This document shows, in pieces, positions 62,332 to 64,000 of a DNA stretch of 64,000 bases. Both the position numbers and the translations under genes were made by a program. The DNA is from JAGVPT01 sp963717445 (GTDB lineage Bacteria; Bacteroidota; Ignavibacteria; UBA10030; UBA8401), in the NCBI GenBank assembly GCA_963717445.1, contig OY970334.1, positions 3,286,001-3,350,000 of the forward strand. Direction: 5' to 3'. Under the pieces are notes generated by a model, which ran no database searches, was not told the DNA's origin, and saw only the letters and a program-made list of their open reading frames with translations. Position 1 is the first letter of the stretch. Each line of letters begins with the position of its first letter.

Positions 62332-63234
62332 ATGGCGTACAATCGAAATCAATATAATTATTACCGTCCCAGTTTTTTCGGTGGATTCAGCTTTTTCCCG
62401 CCGGTGATCAAGACATTGCTGCTTTCCAACACCGGGGTATTCCTTGTCATGCTTTTTTTGGGGAATTTTCGCGTTGGCGATTACTCGCTCTCCCTCGTTA
62501 TGAACGAATGGTTTGCGTTGTTCCCGCTTGGGCAGGGTTTTCAAGTATGGCAGCTTTTCACCTACCTCTTCATGCACGCAGGTTTAAGTCATCTCTTCTT
62601 CAACATGCTTGCCCTCTGGATGTTCGGGATGGAATTGGAGAACACGTGGGGGTCGCGAAAATTCTTGACATATTATTTGATATGCGGTGTAGGTGCGGGT
62701 TTATCGAACATCCTTATCGGTCCGTTGTTCACATCAGTCGGACCGACAATCGGCGCATCGGGGGCAATTTACGGTGTGCTGCTTGCCTATGGGCTGTTGT
62801 TCCCTGACCGGTTGATTTTTATCTACTTCTTTATCCCGCTTAAAGCAAAATACTTTGTCGTTCTGTATATGGTGATTGAATTTGTCTCCGTCAGTAACAC
62901 TGACGGGATTGCCCACTTCGCCCATCTGGGCGGCGCGGTCGTCGGTTTCATTTATCTTCTTGCCGACGGGTTCCGTTTTTCACGGTCGCAAAGCTCGGTC
63001 CGGTCACGAAATGTTTTTTCCGGATGGACAGCACCACGTCGTCCGAACGATAGTTATGAAAATGTCACCGAAGCTCAGGTCTATGATATCAAAGAAAATC
63101 AGCGGAAAGAAGAAGCGCAGGTGATCCAGCAGCGTATCGATGACATCCTTGACAAGATCAGTAAAGCGGGATACCAGAGCCTGAGCGATGAGGAAAAGAA
63201 AATGCTGTTCGAGGCGAGCAAAAAACTAAACTAA
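62332..63234 (+). CDS. Rhomboid family intramembrane serine protease
   Basis: 300 aa with AAGGAG upstream of the ATG. Six membrane helices are visible. The first long loop carries the family motif near WQLFTYLFMHAGLSHLFFNMLALWMFG. The catalytic Ser is in GASGAIYG and the His in AHFAHLGG. It cleaves membrane proteins within or near the bilayer. The C-terminal 90 residues are cytoplasmic and charged. No partner is suggested by the neighbours. Confidence 0.93.
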   Translation: MAYNRNQYNYYRPSFFGGFSFFPPVIKTLLLSNTGVFLVMLFLGNFRVGDYSLSLVMNEWFALFPLGQGFQVWQLFTYLFMHAGLSHLFFNMLALWMFGMELENTWGSRKFLTYYLICGVGAGLSNILIGPLFTSVGPTIGASGAIYGVLLAYGLLFPDRLIFIYFFIPLKAKYFVVLYMVIEFVSVSNTDGIAHFAHLGGAVVGFIYLLADGFRFSRSQSSVRSRNVFSGWTAPRRPNDSYENVTEAQVYDIKENQRKEEAQVIQQRIDDILDKISKAGYQSLSDEEKKMLFEASKKLN

Positions 63235-63250
63235 TTGTTTTGTGTTTTCT

Positions 63251-64000
63251 ATGGACACATTATTACCGGTTCTTGAACAACCGCGGGTAGATGAGACGCC
63301 GCATGTTCACTACAAAGTCGGCGTGAGGCGGAAAACGCGCCAAGTCAACATCGGCGGAATAAAAGTCGGAGGAGGAGCGCCGATCTCCGTCCAGACAATG
63401 ACGAAGACGAAGACGGACGATGTTGCCGCGACGGTTGCTCAGATAAAAGCTGCTGCAGAGGAAGGCTGCGATATTGTTCGCGTGACGGTGAACGATAAAG
63501 AGGCGGCCGAAGCGATGGCAGAAATTGTTCGCCAATCCCCGGTCCCGATTGTTGCCGACATCCATTTCAATCATATCTTTGCACTGAAAGCAATCCAGGC
63601 AAACGTCGCAAAGGTTCGGATCAATCCGGGCAATATCGGCTCGAAGGACCGCATCCGGGAAGTATTGACGGCGGCGAAAGATAAAGGCATTCCGATTCGC
63701 ATCGGCGTGAACTCGGGATCCCTCGAAGAAGATATTCTCGAAAAACACGGTTACCCGACGGCAGAAGCGTTGTATGAGAGCGCCATGCGCCACGTCGGGA
63801 TATGTGACGAGTTTGATTTTCACGACGTTATCATTTCCGTAAAATCCACCGACGTTCGTTTGATGATCGAAGCATATCGGTTGGTTGCGGCACGCACGGA
63901 CATTCCCTTGCACCTCGGTGTGACGGAAGCCGGGCTTACGCGAGTCGGCACGATTAAGTCCGCGGTCGGCATCGGCACGCTGCTGGCAGAAGGTATCGGC
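63251..64000 (+). CDS. ispG: 4-hydroxy-3-methylbut-2-enyl diphosphate synthase, 3' end outside the window
   Basis: The frame opens at ATG 63251, 16 bases after the rhomboid gene, and stays open to the end of the window (250 codons), so the gene is cut by the window edge. The N-terminal TIM barrel is recognisable: RRKTRQVNIGG, GGGAPISVQTMTKTKTDD, GCDIVRVTVND, PVPIVADIHFN, KVRINPGNIG, IGVNSGSL and LGVTEAG. The enzyme (GcpE) makes HMBPP in the MEP isoprenoid pathway with a 4Fe-4S cluster. The cluster-binding C-terminal domain lies beyond the window. Confidence 0.96.
   Translation, partial: MDTLLPVLEQPRVDETPHVHYKVGVRRKTRQVNIGGIKVGGGAPISVQTMTKTKTDDVAATVAQIKAAAEEGCDIVRVTVNDKEAAEAMAEIVRQSPVPIVADIHFNHIFALKAIQANVAKVRINPGNIGSKDRIREVLTAAKDKGIPIRIGVNSGSLEEDILEKHGYPTAEALYESAMRHVGICDEFDFHDVIISVKSTDVRLMIEAYRLVAARTDIPLHLGVTEAGLTRVGTIKSAVGIGTLLAEGIG

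Noticed and set aside
1..64000. CRISPR arrays, tRNA and rRNA genes, prophage or integrase genes
   Set aside because: I read the intergenic regions for regular spaced repeats, T-loop motifs and phage-like genes and found none.

Overview
The window looks like a chromosomal segment of a mesophilic, anaerobically respiring bacterium of the FCB group, most like Ignavibacteriota/Chlorobiota relatives of Bacteroidota. The main evidence is two secreted proteins with type IX secretion (T9SS) C-terminal sorting domains carrying the YPNPFNPAT motif, outer-membrane proteins ending in aromatic residues, and the mix of S9 peptidases, multihaem cytochromes and pyruvate:ferredoxin oxidoreductase. The assignment is inference; no rRNA or tRNA gene was found to anchor it.

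Layout. 0-8 kb: a 5'-truncated conserved protein, a decayed gene start, then two large T9SS-secreted proteins (an FG-GAP propeller protein and a 1318-aa glycosidase-like/beta-helix/TPR protein). 8-24 kb: housekeeping and signalling genes: a receiver protein, a DPP-type S9 peptidase, DinB-like and transglutaminase-like proteins, a 7TM-type histidine kinase with an OmpR-type regulator, cyclopropane fatty acid synthase followed by a decayed OmpR fragment, a three-gene envelope cluster and a prolyl oligopeptidase. 23.7-30.4 kb: molybdenum cofactor genes (moaC-moaB fusion, moeA) bracket a REP-associated transposase and a small cluster, behind an exactly duplicated promoter, encoding a TlpA/MauD-like thioredoxin, a C39-like protease, a six-cysteine GG-motif peptide, two unknown proteins and a MauE-like membrane protein. 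31.8-34.2 kb, minus strand: a polyferredoxin and a Tat-exported DUF362 protein.

35-48.8 kb is a respiratory island with about 56 haem-binding motifs in six cytochromes: a 13-haem/cytochrome b561 fusion, a 7-haem NapC-like quinol dehydrogenase, Rieske protein, cytochrome b, an 11-haem membrane-anchored cytochrome, a 4-haem cytochrome, then an outer-membrane barrel, a 14-haem cytochrome, a 7-haem lipoprotein and the haem lyase CcmF. Both transcription units start behind near-consensus sigma-54 promoters. The gene set fits electron flow from quinol through a bc-type complex to periplasmic and perhaps outer-membrane cytochromes.

48.8-64 kb: redox and central carbon metabolism: ferredoxin, alanine-dehydrogenase-like protein, acetyl-CoA hydrolase/transferase, small signalling proteins, nifJ, a dihydroorotate-dehydrogenase-like protein, gap, pgk, a rhomboid protease and the 5' part of ispG.

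The intergenic DNA is rich in repeats. They include a MITE-like family with GGTAGTGG ends and 8-bp target duplications (three copies), palindromic elements with cgcaaag-type arms, a roughly 390-bp element with hairpin ends, and REP hairpins beside the transposase. The best candidates for an undescribed system are the cysteine-rich peptide cluster at 25.3-28.8 kb and the sigma-54-driven barrel/cytochrome unit at 43.0-46.5 kb.
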